Shown in pieces: positions 56,112 to 64,000 of a stretch of 64,000 nucleotides of DNA. A program made the position numbers and the translations under genes. The notes beneath the pieces were generated by a model that saw only the letters and a program-made list of their open reading frames with translations, had not been told where the DNA came from and made no database searches. Origin of the DNA: Massilia pinisoli (GTDB lineage: Bacteria > Pseudomonadota > Gammaproteobacteria > Burkholderiales > Burkholderiaceae_D); contig NZ_JANUGW010000028.1 in assembly GCF_024753285.1 (NCBI RefSeq), positions 20,470-84,469 on the forward strand, in the 5' to 3' direction. Positions within the stretch are counted from its first letter, which is position 1; each line of letters starts with the position of its first letter.

Positions 56112-56657
56112 TTATTTCGGTGCCGCCGCAGTCACGATGGCCGGACGCAGCAGGCGGTCGGCGATCGTGTAGCCTTTCTGCAGGACGGTCACCACGGTGT
56201 TCGCTTCCTGGTCGGACGGCACCACGGCCACGGCCTGGTGCTTGTTCGGGTCGAGCTTGTCGCCCGGCTGCGGCATCACCTCCAGCAGGCGGTTCTTTTC
56301 GAACGCTGCGGTGAGCTGCTTCAGGGTCATCTCGACGCCTTCCTTGATCGATTCGACCGTCGGCGCTTCGACTTTCAAGGCCATCTCGAGGCTGTCGCGC
56401 ACAGGCACCATGGCCTCGGCAAAGCTTTCGATCGCGAATTTATGGGCCTTGCTCACATCTTCCTGGGCACGGCGGCGGATATTGTCGGCCTCGGCCTTGG
56501 CACGCATGAACGCGTCATGCATCTCCGCCAGCTTGGCTTCGGTGGCGCTCAGCTGTTCTTCGAGGCCGGGCTCGTTCGCCGGCGCACCTTGCGCTGCCGC
56601 GTCGGCAGCTTCCGCCTCCGGCTGATTGCTCACCTCTTGGTTTTCTTGGTCTTGCAT
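56112..56657 (-). CDS. grpE: Nucleotide exchange factor GrpE
   Basis: GrpE releases ADP from DnaK. The 181-residue protein has an acidic N terminus (NQPEAEAADAAAQG), a long coiled coil (LEEQLSATEAKLAEMHDAFMRAKAEADNIRRRAQEDV) and the C-terminal beta domain with VVTVLQKGYTIADRLLRPAIV. The start at 56657 follows AGGAG at suitable spacing; an ATG at 56678 is a less likely alternative. A sigma-32 promoter lies about 70 bp upstream. Confidence 0.97.
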   Translation of the reverse strand: MQDQENQEVSNQPEAEAADAAAQGAPANEPGLEEQLSATEAKLAEMHDAFMRAKAEADNIRRRAQEDVSKAHKFAIESFAEAMVPVRDSLEMALKVEAPTVESIKEGVEMTLKQLTAAFEKNRLLEVMPQPGDKLDPNKHQAVAVVPSDQEANTVVTVLQKGYTIADRLLRPAIVTAAAPK

Positions 56658-56725
56658 CGAAAAAACTCCTGAAATCAAGGACTTGGCTGATTGATTGGAC
56701 GGTTATACCGCGTACACAGGCCCCC

Positions 56726-56753
56726 ATATTGGGCAATCGCCTACATTTTCAAG
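56726..56753 (-). promoter_or_regulatory. Sigma-32 heat-shock promoter of grpE
   Basis: On the minus strand CTTGAAA at 56753-56747, 13 bases, CCCAATAT at 56733-56726. It has identical elements and spacer length to the dnaK promoter. Confidence 0.88.
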
Positions 56754-56891
56754 GGGAATTGCCGGATTAATATGCAGATATGCGTAGTCTTTTGTTACAA
56801 GATTTACTTGCTCGTAGTCACCATCGACAGCCAGCCGTTCTACTATCGTTCTGTTAAGACATCCGTCCGAACCGACCCGATGGGAACGATC

Positions 56892-56999
56892 ATGAAACTG
56901 CATCTGATAAGCGGCGCCGTGCTCATCTACACCCTGCTCGCGCTGGCTGCGATTTGCCTGGCGGAACTCGGGTCGGCACCGCAAAACGTGGCATTTTAG
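56892..56999 (+). CDS. Possible 35-aa single-helix membrane peptide
   Basis: ATG at 56892, 35 codons: a short start (MKLHLISG), one hydrophobic helix (AVLIYTLLALAAICLAE) and a polar end. The composition is that of a small membrane protein, but the ribosome site is weak and I recognise no family. It may be chance. Confidence 0.3.
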   Translation: MKLHLISGAVLIYTLLALAAICLAELGSAPQNVAF

Positions 57000-57030
57000 C
57001 ATTCCGCCGGGTGACGGCGGCCCGTGGGCG

Positions 57031-58134
57031 TCACGCGCCCAATTTCACCGCATGCTCGCGCGCGACCTCGGCATCGCGGCGCTGCGCCTCGCGTTGCGCG
57101 GGCGTGAGCATCGTCGGCCAGCCGATCAGGTGCTGTTCGGCGATCTCGGCCATGCCGACGATCCAGGATGGATTGTCGTTCAGGCAAGAAATGTAGTGGT
57201 AGTCCTGGCCGCCGTTCGATTCGAAATCGTGGCGGACTTCCATGTTGATCTCTTCCAGCGTCTCCAGGCAGTCGCTCGTAAAACCGGGACACATGACGTC
57301 GATCCGCTTGACGCCCGCGCGCGCGAGCTGCTGCACCGTGGGCGCCGTGTACGGCTGCAGCCATTCGGCCTTGCCGAAGCGCGACTGGAACGTCACCAGA
57401 TACTGCTCGGGCGTCAGGCGCAGCCGGGCGGCCAGCAGGCGCGCCGTCCGGTGGCATTCGCAGTGGTACGGGTCGCCCAGCAATAACGTGCGCTTGGGCA
57501 CGCCATGGAAGCTCATCACGAGCTTTTCGCCGCGGCCGTGCGCGTCCCAGTAGGATTCCACCGATTGCGCCAGCGCCTCGATATAGCCTTCGTGGTCGTG
57601 GTAATGCTTCACGAGGCGCAGCTCGGGGATGTTGCGTACCTTCTTGTAATGATCGAAGACGGCATCCCAGATCGATGCCGTGGTCGTGCCCGAATATTGC
57701 GGGTACGCGGGCAGCACGACGATGCGTTCGGCACCGCGCGCCTTCAATTCGTCCAGCACGGCGGGCAGCGCGGGCGCGCCGTAGCGCATCGCCATCGCCA
57801 CCTCGACGTCGTGATGGCCGCGCTGGGCGAGCATGGCCTGCAGCGCTGCCGCCTGGCGCTCCGTGTACACCTTCAGCGGCGAACCGTCGCGGCGCCAGAT
57901 GGTCGCGTATTTTTTTGCCGACTGCCCCGAGCGGAACGGCAGGATCGCAAGGTGCAGGATCAGCTTCCACACGGCGCGCGGAATCTCCACGACACGCGGA
58001 TCGAGCAGGAACTGCTTCAGGTAACGGCGCACCGCGGGCCGCGTCGGCGCATCGGGCGTGCCGAGGTTGACGAGGACGATGGCACTCTTCGCGACGTTGC
58101 CATGCTGGTGCGGCGGTTCTTTGTTGAAGGGCAT
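57031..58134 (-). CDS. hemH: Ferrochelatase HemH
   Basis: HemH inserts Fe2+ into protoporphyrin IX, the last step of protoheme synthesis. The 367-residue protein has AIVLVNLGTPDAPT, VVLPAYPQYSGTTTAS, the catalytic His in VMSFHGVPKRTL and MCPGFTSDCLETLEEI. The ATG at 58134 gives the usual N terminus; a longer frame to 58281 overlaps recN. It lies 13 bp after recN and so may be the last gene of a nadK-recN-hemH unit. Confidence 0.97.
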   Translation of the reverse strand: MPFNKEPPHQHGNVAKSAIVLVNLGTPDAPTRPAVRRYLKQFLLDPRVVEIPRAVWKLILHLAILPFRSGQSAKKYATIWRRDGSPLKVYTERQAAALQAMLAQRGHHDVEVAMAMRYGAPALPAVLDELKARGAERIVVLPAYPQYSGTTTASIWDAVFDHYKKVRNIPELRLVKHYHDHEGYIEALAQSVESYWDAHGRGEKLVMSFHGVPKRTLLLGDPYHCECHRTARLLAARLRLTPEQYLVTFQSRFGKAEWLQPYTAPTVQQLARAGVKRIDVMCPGFTSDCLETLEEINMEVRHDFESNGGQDYHYISCLNDNPSWIVGMAEIAEQHLIGWPTMLTPAQREAQRRDAEVAREHAVKLGA

Positions 58135-58147
58135 GGAGGTCGTTCGG

Positions 58148-59812
58148 TCAGGACGCCAGCAGTTCGCGCGCGTGCTTGCGCGTGGTCTCGGTGATCTCGA
58201 TGCCGCCCAGCATGCGCGCCACCTCTTCCACACGGGCCTTGTTGTCGAGCACGTCGATGCGGGACACGGTCTTGCCGCCATCGGTCGTGTCCTTCGCGAC
58301 CTGGAAGTGCTGGTTCGCCTGGCTCGCGACCTGCGGCAGGTGCGTGACGCACAACACTTGCCGGCTCTGGCCCAAGCGCTTCAGCAGGCGCCCGACGACT
58401 TCCGCCACGCCGCCGCCGATGCCCGTGTCGACCTCGTCGAAAATCAGCGTGGGAACAGTCGTCGCATTCGCCGTGATGACGGAGATCGCCAGCGAGATAC
58501 GCGCCAGCTCGCCGCCCGACGCCACCTTGGCCAGCGGCCGCGGCGCGACGCCCGCGTGGCCCGCCACGAGGAACTCGACCTGCTCGATGCCGTATGCGGC
58601 CGGCTCGCACGGATTCAGCGCGACGACGAAGCGGCCGCCGCTCATCGACAATTCCTGCATCGCTTCCGACACTTGCGACGACAGGCGCTGCGCGGCCTGC
58701 GCGCGCGTCGCGGACAGCTTCTGCGCGGCCGCCATGTACGCAGCCTTGGCCTTGTCCTCCTGCTTGCGCAAACCCTCGACGTCGGTCGCGTCGGCCAGTT
58801 GCTGCAGCTTCGCTTTCAATGTGGCGTGCTCGTCCGGCAGTTCGTCCGGCGTCACGCGGAATTTACGCGCAGTGCTGTGGATGGCGTCCATGCGCGCGTC
58901 GACCTGCGACAAGCGCTCGGGATCGAGCTCGACCTTGTCGACGTACGTGTTCAGCGCGTACACGGCCTCCTGCAACTGGATGCGCGCGGGCTCCATGCAG
59001 TCGAGCACGGCCTGCAAGTCTGCGTCGACGCCGGCCAGCTTTGCCAATTTCTGGTTCAGCGACGACAGCTGCGACAGGATCGGCTGCTCCGATTCCGACA
59101 GGGCAGTGAGCGCTTCCTGCGCGCCCTCGATCAGGCTCGCGGCATGCGACAAGCGGCTGTGTTCGTTGGTGATCTCGGCCCACTCGCCCGGCTTCACGGC
59201 GAGTTTGTCGAGCTCGCCGACCTGCCACTCGAGGCGCTCGCGTTCCAGCAACACGTTCTTCGCGTTGGTCTCGAATTCCTCGCGCTGGCGCGCCAGCGCC
59301 TTCCACGCTTTGTACGCGCTCGCGACTTCCTGCACTTGTGCCGTCGCGCCCGGGTCGCGCACGGCGACCTGGTTGTCGAGCAGCGCGCGCTGGGCATCGA
59401 GCTTCAGCAGCGACTGGTGCGCGTGCTGGCCGTGGATGTCGACGAGCAGCTCGCCCAGTTCGCGCAGCTGGCTGGCGGTGGCGGCGACGCCGTTGATGTA
59501 CGACTTCGAGCGGCCCGCGTTGTCGATCACGCGGCGCAGCAGCGCGCCGCCCTCGTCCGTGTCGAACTCGTTCTGTTCCAGCCACACGTTCGCCGCCGGC
59601 GTGAGGGCGAAGTCGGCGCTGATGTCGGCCTTGGCCGCGCCTTCGCGCACCATGCTGGCGTCACCGCGGCCGCCCAGCGCGAGCTGGAGCGCGTCGATCA
59701 GGATCGACTTGCCGGCGCCGGTCTCGCCGGTGAGCACGGTGAAGCCGTTCGAGAACTCGAGCTCGATCGCGTCGACGATGACGAAGTCGCGGATGGTCAA
59801 TGTGCGCAACAT
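58148..59812 (-). CDS. recN: DNA repair protein RecN
   Basis: An SMC-like ATPase of 554 residues used in double-strand-break repair. Walker A is GETGAGKS at 29-36; two coiled-coil arms occupy the middle; the ABC signature PLAKVASGGELARISLAI and Walker B LIFDEVDTGIGG lie in the C-terminal half. The start at 59812 (MLRTLTIRDFVIV) gives the standard N terminus and length; AGGAG lies about 12 bases upstream. It follows nadK by 31 bp and has no separate LexA box in that gap. Confidence 0.97.
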   Translation of the reverse strand: MLRTLTIRDFVIVDAIELEFSNGFTVLTGETGAGKSILIDALQLALGGRGDASMVREGAAKADISADFALTPAANVWLEQNEFDTDEGGALLRRVIDNAGRSKSYINGVAATASQLRELGELLVDIHGQHAHQSLLKLDAQRALLDNQVAVRDPGATAQVQEVASAYKAWKALARQREEFETNAKNVLLERERLEWQVGELDKLAVKPGEWAEITNEHSRLSHAASLIEGAQEALTALSESEQPILSQLSSLNQKLAKLAGVDADLQAVLDCMEPARIQLQEAVYALNTYVDKVELDPERLSQVDARMDAIHSTARKFRVTPDELPDEHATLKAKLQQLADATDVEGLRKQEDKAKAAYMAAAQKLSATRAQAAQRLSSQVSEAMQELSMSGGRFVVALNPCEPAAYGIEQVEFLVAGHAGVAPRPLAKVASGGELARISLAISVITANATTVPTLIFDEVDTGIGGGVAEVVGRLLKRLGQSRQVLCVTHLPQVASQANQHFQVAKDTTDGGKTVSRIDVLDNKARVEEVARMLGGIEITETTRKHARELLAS

Positions 59813-59843
59813 GAAGAAACTCATCTCCTGATGGATGCTGGAA

Positions 59844-60746
59844 TTATTTGAGCTTGCCGTCACCGGACGGATATTCGTTCCAGTGGAGCTTTTCGCGCAA
59901 GGTATGGTAGTAGCTCCACCCTTCTGGATGGAGGAAGGTGACGGTGTGGGGCGAGCGCGAGATCATGATCTGGTCGCCGTGCTGCAGGCTCGCGAACGTT
60001 TGCATGTCGAAGTTCACGCTGATGTCGCGGCCGTTGATGATCTCGACGACGATGTCGCTCGTGTTCGGCACGACGATCGGCCGGTTCGACAGCGCGTGCG
60101 GCGCGATCGGCACGAGCACGATGCCGGCCAACGTGGGATGCAGCAGCGGGCCACCGGCCGACAGCGCGTACGCCGTCGAGCCCGTGGGCGTCGAGACGAT
60201 CAGGCCGTCCGAACGCTGGTTGTACATGAACGTGCCGTCCACCGTGACCTTGAGCTCCGCCATGCCGGCGCCCGTGCCGCGCGCGACGACGACGTCGTTG
60301 ACGGCGACGGAGCAGTGGATTTCGACGCCGTCGCGCACGACGCGCGCTTCCAGCAGCGAGCGTTCTTCCGTCTTGGCCTTGCCGCTGAGGATGTCGCCCA
60401 GCGCGGGCAGCATGCGGTCGATGGGGATGTCGGTCATGAAGCCCAGGCGGCCCTGGTTGATGCCGATGAGGGGCACGCGGTAGCGCGCCAGCTGGCGGGC
60501 GATGCCCAGCATCGTGCCGTCGCCACCGACGACGATCGCCGTGCGGCAGTGCTCGCCGATCTGGTCCACCGTCATCGCGTCCACACCGGCCACTTTCACG
60601 TGCCCCGCCGTTTCCTGCTCGAACACGACGCGGTAGCCGGCGCCCTGCAGGAAGTCGACGATGGCCTGCACGGGCTTGTCGATGCCGGCCGTGTTGTGCC
60701 GTACGACGAGCGCGATGGTTTGTTGCGGTTCAGGCGTCACGGACAT
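59844..60746 (-). CDS. nadK: NAD kinase
   Basis: NadK phosphorylates NAD to NADP. The 300-residue protein has the GGDGT motif at 74-78 (VVGGDGTMLG), GINQGRLGFMTDI, the NE/ND element in AVNDVVVARGTGAGM and SDGLIVSTPTGSTAYALSAGGPLLHP. The ATG at 60746 follows GAGAG at five bases; a GTG at 60809 is an alternative. A LexA box at 60827-60846 lies directly upstream, so nadK appears to be the first gene of an SOS-controlled unit with recN. Confidence 0.97.
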   Translation of the reverse strand: MSVTPEPQQTIALVVRHNTAGIDKPVQAIVDFLQGAGYRVVFEQETAGHVKVAGVDAMTVDQIGEHCRTAIVVGGDGTMLGIARQLARYRVPLIGINQGRLGFMTDIPIDRMLPALGDILSGKAKTEERSLLEARVVRDGVEIHCSVAVNDVVVARGTGAGMAELKVTVDGTFMYNQRSDGLIVSTPTGSTAYALSAGGPLLHPTLAGIVLVPIAPHALSNRPIVVPNTSDIVVEIINGRDISVNFDMQTFASLQHGDQIMISRSPHTVTFLHPEGWSYYHTLREKLHWNEYPSGDGKLK

Positions 60747-60826
60747 TACGACTCTCGGCAGCAGGTGATAGGGAGACAGAAGATTAACCGATTCGCCCGG
60801 CTTCTGCACTATCGCAACTCAGCAAA

Positions 60827-60846
60827 TACTGTACAAACACACAGTA
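60827..60846 (-). promoter_or_regulatory. LexA box (SOS operator) upstream of nadK-recN
   Basis: The 20 bases contain CTGT, eight bases, ACAG, flanked by TA on both sides, a full core match to the CTGT-N8-ACAG consensus. It lies 81-100 bp upstream of the nadK ATG. Confidence 0.92.
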
Positions 60847-60891
60847 TAGTTGGGCGGACGGACTTCCGGCAAGCGGACGGTCCAGCCCGCT

Positions 60892-61794
60892 TCAACGGAG
60901 GATGCCGAACCCGACCGCGGCACCGATCGCGAGGGTGATGCCGATCAAGTGCAGCGCCATCAGCACGAGCCAGCGCACGCCGGTCGCCAGGCGCGAGCCG
61001 CCGTACACGCGCCGCATCGCGACGGGCGTGTAGAACACGAGCCACAGGCCCAGCACCCACGACACGATGCCGAGGACGTTGGGCACGACCATCATGAGGG
61101 CCATGGCCAGGAACGCGAACCCGTTCGCGTGCAGGGCGAACAGCAGGTGTTCGCCGTAGCGCCGCCCCGACCCCAGGTAAAGCATCTTGAGGCACAGCGC
61201 GAACAGCGGCATCATGAAGAAAACGGCATACGGCACGTAACCATAGAAGGCGGTCGTCAACACCTCGTTCCGTTCGTCCATCGACATGCGGCTGAAGCGG
61301 TCCGCCTGCTCGCCCCAGTGCGCATTGATCTTGCCGATGCCCTGGCGCAGTTCCGCCGTGCCGTTGGCGATCTCGCCCGGCTCGTCCTCGCGCATCAGCT
61401 CCGGCTTCGTCTTGTCTTTTTCCTGCGCCGCGGCCGCCACCGGATGGTCTGCCGGCGTGATCTTGATACCGTCATGGCCCGTATATTTCATGACGGCGAA
61501 GAAGATCAGGCTGAACGTCAGGTACAAGCGCAGCGGCTGGATATAGCGCACGCGGCGACCATTGATGTATTCCAAAGTCAGCTGCCCCGGCCGGAACAAA
61601 AGGAGCAGCAACGACTTCCAAAGCTTGCCTTCCAGTGCGACGTAATGGCCGATGAACTCGTGCAGGAATTCGCGCGTGCTGGGTGGATGCAGCACCGTTT
61701 CCTGGCCGCAGTCGTGGCAAAAATTACCGGAAACGATGGTGCCGCAATTCGGGCAGTCACTGGCGGCGTGGTGAGGATGGGCTGGCGTGTTCAC
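60892..61794 (-). CDS. DUF3667 domain membrane protein with zinc ribbon
   Basis: A 300-residue protein. The N-terminal zinc ribbon has the cysteine pairs CPNCG and CHDCG (residues about 14-30). It is followed by STREFLHEFIGHYVALEGKLWKSLLLLLFRPGQLTLEYINGRRVRYIQPLRLYL, the DUF3667 signature, and then several transmembrane helices in the C-terminal half. Function of the family is unknown. It ends about 45 bp before the LexA box of nadK and is divergent from the small gene at 61923. Confidence 0.88.
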   Translation of the reverse strand: MNTPAHPHHAASDCPNCGTIVSGNFCHDCGQETVLHPPSTREFLHEFIGHYVALEGKLWKSLLLLLFRPGQLTLEYINGRRVRYIQPLRLYLTFSLIFFAVMKYTGHDGIKITPADHPVAAAAQEKDKTKPELMREDEPGEIANGTAELRQGIGKINAHWGEQADRFSRMSMDERNEVLTTAFYGYVPYAVFFMMPLFALCLKMLYLGSGRRYGEHLLFALHANGFAFLAMALMMVVPNVLGIVSWVLGLWLVFYTPVAMRRVYGGSRLATGVRWLVLMALHLIGITLAIGAAVGFGILR

Positions 61795-61922
61795 GAGCGG
61801 GAGGTAATTGTCATATAAACCAATATGTTAACCAGATAATTTCAAAAAAGCATCTTCCAATTGCGCGACCGCCTTCGACCTGAAGGATTAGGATTTAATC
61901 AATTGAATCGAAGGAGGTTGTC

Positions 61923-62234
61923 ATGGTGCAGGAAGAAAAAGACCGGGTCGTGAATACCGACCGGAAAATCGAAGACCAGAGCTACAAGCGCGAACCGCAC
62001 GAGCGCGACGAATCGCCGGATGCGCAAGGAGCGCGGCCGCGCGGCATCATGAAGCAGGCGGCGGAAGACCTCGAGCAGGGACTCGTCGACACCGATGCGC
62101 GCCAGACCCCGGGCATCAGCGAAGCCGTCACGCCGGCACCGGACGCCACCGGCCAGGCGAAGCCGCAGCCCGACCGCCACCGCGACATGCGCGACCACGA
62201 CTCGACGATCCCGGACGGAGGACAGAACCGATGA
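61923..62234 (+). CDS. Small hydrophilic, probably disordered protein
   Basis: A 103-residue protein rich in Asp, Glu, Arg, Pro and Gln with no hydrophobic segment (for example DRKIEDQSYKREPHERDESP). No signal peptide and no recognised domain. A strong GAAGGAGG site precedes the ATG and its stop overlaps the start of the sugar dehydrogenase gene (ATGA), so translation of the two is coupled. Function unknown; composition recalls stress-related hydrophilic proteins, but I would not assign one. Confidence 0.75.
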   Translation: MVQEEKDRVVNTDRKIEDQSYKREPHERDESPDAQGARPRGIMKQAAEDLEQGLVDTDARQTPGISEAVTPAPDATGQAKPQPDRHRDMRDHDSTIPDGGQNR

Positions 62235-63553
62235 CGCCACGCACCAGGCTTGCGTTCCTGTTCGTTCCACTGCTGGGCGCCGCAAGCGCGTTCGCCCAGC
62301 AATATCCCGTCGGCTGGGGCCCGAACCCGACGCTGCCCGCGCCCCAGCGATCACTGATCCCCACCATCAACATCGCCAAGGCCGACCCGTGGCCGCAAGG
62401 CACGCACCCGACGCCGGCCGCCGGCCTGGCCGCCACCGCGTACGCGACCGGTCTCGACCATCCGCGCTGGCTGTACGTGCTGCCGAATGGCGACGTGCTC
62501 GTCGCCGAGAGCAACAAGCCCGGCAACGCGCCGAAGGAAAAAGGCATCCGCGCCAAGGTGCAGGGGGTCGCGCAGAAAGAAGCGGGCGCCGGCGTCGCGT
62601 CGCCCGACAAGATCATCCTGCTGCGCGGCTTCAAGCCCGACGGCACGGCCGACACGAAGGTCACGTTCATGGAAGGTCTGAACGCACCGTTCGGCATGGC
62701 CCTCGTCGGCAACGACCTGTACGTCGCGAATGCCGACGCGCTGTGGAAATTCCCGTACAAGACGGGCGCCACGAGCATCGCGGCCCAGGGTACGAAAGTG
62801 CTGGACCTGCCGTCCGGCATCAACCACCACTGGACGAAGAACGTCGTGGCCTCCCCCGACGGCAAGAAGCTGTACATCTCGGTCGGGTCGAACAGCAACG
62901 TGGCCGAGAACGGCATGGACGTGGAAAAAGGCCGCGCCGCCATCTGGGAATACGACATCGCCAGCGACAAGTCGCGCATCTACGCGAGCGGCCTGCGCAA
63001 TGCTAACGGGATGGCATTCCAGCCGCAGACGAAGGCCTTATGGGCCGCCGTCAACGAACGCGACGAGCTCGGCAACGACCTCGTGCCGGACTACATGACG
63101 GCCGTGAAGGACGGTGCGTTCTACGGCTGGCCGTACAGCTATTACGGTCAGCACGTCGACACGCGCGTGAAGCCGCAGAACCCCGACCTCGTGGCCAAGG
63201 CGATCCCGCCCGACTATGCGCTGGGCGCGCACACGGCCTCGCTGGGCCTGGCGTTCTACGATGCCGACCTGCTGCCGCAATTCAAGAGCGGCGCGCTGAT
63301 CGGGCAGCACGGCTCGTGGAACCGCAAGCCGTATGCCGGCTACAAGCTCGTGTTCGTGCCGTTCGCGAACGGCACGCCGAGCGGGCCGCCGCAGGACGTG
63401 CTGACGGGCTTTCTCGGCAAGGATGAACACGCATACGGGCGCCCGGTCGGGGTCGCGGTCGACAAGACCGGCGCCATTCTGCTGGCGGACGACGTCGGCA
63501 ACACCATCTGGCGGATCACGCCGGCCGCCACCAACCAGGGAGCGAAGCAATGA
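62231..63553 (+). CDS. PQQ-dependent sugar dehydrogenase (sorbosone dehydrogenase family)
   Basis: A 440-residue exported protein with signal peptide (cleavage likely after AFA at residue 22) and a six-bladed beta-propeller of the soluble glucose/sorbosone dehydrogenase family. Recognisable segments are LDHPRWLYVLPNGDVLVAES, SGINHHWTKNVVASPDGKKLYISVGSNSN, ASGLRNANGMAFQP and DGAFYGWPYSYYG. The family oxidises aldoses or sorbosone with PQQ and Ca2+ in the periplasm. The actual sugar is unknown. It is coupled upstream to a small protein gene and downstream to osmC-like gene by four-base overlaps. Confidence 0.92.
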   Translation: MTPRTRLAFLFVPLLGAASAFAQQYPVGWGPNPTLPAPQRSLIPTINIAKADPWPQGTHPTPAAGLAATAYATGLDHPRWLYVLPNGDVLVAESNKPGNAPKEKGIRAKVQGVAQKEAGAGVASPDKIILLRGFKPDGTADTKVTFMEGLNAPFGMALVGNDLYVANADALWKFPYKTGATSIAAQGTKVLDLPSGINHHWTKNVVASPDGKKLYISVGSNSNVAENGMDVEKGRAAIWEYDIASDKSRIYASGLRNANGMAFQPQTKALWAAVNERDELGNDLVPDYMTAVKDGAFYGWPYSYYGQHVDTRVKPQNPDLVAKAIPPDYALGAHTASLGLAFYDADLLPQFKSGALIGQHGSWNRKPYAGYKLVFVPFANGTPSGPPQDVLTGFLGKDEHAYGRPVGVAVDKTGAILLADDVGNTIWRITPAATNQGAKQ

Positions 63554-63978
63554 TCAAACGTAAGGGAAGCGCCGTCTGGAGCGGCGGACTGAAAGACGGC
63601 AAGGGCACCGTGTCCACGCAGAGCGGCGTCCTCAACCAGTCGCAATACGGCTTCAACACCCGCTTCGAGAATGGGCCGGGCACGAACCCGGAGGAACTGC
63701 TCGCGGCCGCGCACGCGGGCTGCTTCACGATGGCGCTGTCCGCGCAGCTGGGCGAAGCGGGGATGACGGCGCAGAAGCTGGAGACGACGGCCACCGTGTC
63801 GCTGGACAAGGTCGATGGCGGCTTCGCGATTCCCGCCGTGCACCTGGAACTCGTCGCGACGATTCCGGGCGCGAGCGACGCCGCGTTCCAGGAAGCGGCG
63901 CGTAAGGCCAAGGAAGGGTGTCCCGTGTCCAAGCTGTTCAATGCGAACATCACGTTGGACGCGAAGCTGCAGGCTTGA
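63550..63978 (+). CDS. OsmC/Ohr family peroxiredoxin
   Basis: A 142-residue OsmC-type hydroperoxide reductase. The catalytic cysteines are Cys58 (AAHAGCFTMAL) and Cys124 (AKEGCPVSKLF), and the N-terminal half contains NPEELLAAAHAGCF, characteristic of OsmC rather than Ohr. It would use a thiol donor to reduce organic peroxides. Its ATG overlaps the sugar dehydrogenase stop, with GGAG just upstream, so it is the third gene of the coupled unit. Confidence 0.93.
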   Translation: MIKRKGSAVWSGGLKDGKGTVSTQSGVLNQSQYGFNTRFENGPGTNPEELLAAAHAGCFTMALSAQLGEAGMTAQKLETTATVSLDKVDGGFAIPAVHLELVATIPGASDAAFQEAARKAKEGCPVSKLFNANITLDAKLQA

Positions 63979-64000
63979 TGCAGCGCGTGGGCTCGGGGAG

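Larger units (their letters stand above)
56658..57030. other. grpE-hemH intergenic region
   Basis: About 370 bp, markedly AT-richer than its surroundings in the part nearest grpE. It holds the grpE heat-shock promoter and one doubtful 35-codon plus-strand frame (56892-56999). No terminator with a T-run follows hemH. Confidence 0.55.

Overview
The window is a gene-dense, high-GC chromosomal stretch of a Gram-negative betaproteobacterium, most likely an Oxalobacteraceae member of the Massilia/Janthinobacterium type. This is inferred from protein style and from gene orders that I know from Burkholderiales: recA-recX-sucCD-pilA-O-ligase, hda-HAD-pcnB-folK and grpE-dnaK-dnaJ. I see no rRNA, tRNA, CRISPR array, phage or intact insertion sequence.

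Layout. 1-3.4 kb: a partial BepA-type M48 protease, moaC and an RtcB-family RNA ligase. 3.7-11.3 kb: a complete pqqABCDE operon for the cofactor PQQ, flanked by two paralogous methyl-accepting chemotaxis proteins, with a VOC protein between pqqE and the second one. 11.5-16.4 kb: an S9 peptidase, a YcgR-like PilZ protein, and a type IV pilin gene followed by a TfpO/PglL-like O-oligosaccharyltransferase. The pilin has a textbook sigma-54 promoter with upstream palindromes. 16.7-21.2 kb: sucDC, a DUF2889 protein, recX and recA (LexA box). 21.4-26.7 kb: a two-component system translationally coupled to a DUF4212/sodium-solute symporter pair, then a lipoprotein. 26.8-38.9 kb: purM, an AI-2E family permease, hda-HAD-pcnB-folK, an anion permease, panB, thpR, a DeoR/MFS pair and a double-receiver histidine kinase. 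39-51.4 kb: a putrescine-catabolism region (two puuA, puuC, puuD, a class III aminotransferase, gabD, a symporter) with an AlgZ/AlgR-type system embedded in it. 51.5-61.8 kb: a MazG-like hydrolase, carbonic anhydrase, dnaJ, dnaK and grpE (two matching sigma-32 promoters), then hemH, recN and nadK behind a strong LexA box, and a DUF3667 protein. 61.9-64 kb: a coupled triad of a small hydrophilic protein, a PQQ-dependent sugar dehydrogenase and an OsmC protein.

How the parts connect. PQQ made by pqqABCDE could serve the periplasmic sugar dehydrogenase at the far end of the window. Putrescine would be gamma-glutamylated (PuuA), deaminated, oxidised (PuuC), deglutamylated (PuuD) and fed through GabD to succinate; the usual oxidase PuuB is absent here and a SpuC-like aminotransferase may replace it.

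The most unusual structure is a family of REP-like inverted repeats headed GTAGGGTGG. Elements of this kind occupy all six convergent gene junctions that have room for one, and none was noticed elsewhere. Several supply the stop codons of the flanking genes, and one forms the C-terminal tail of an MFS transporter. I found no clear evidence of a wholly new enzymatic or defence system; most of the window is core genome.
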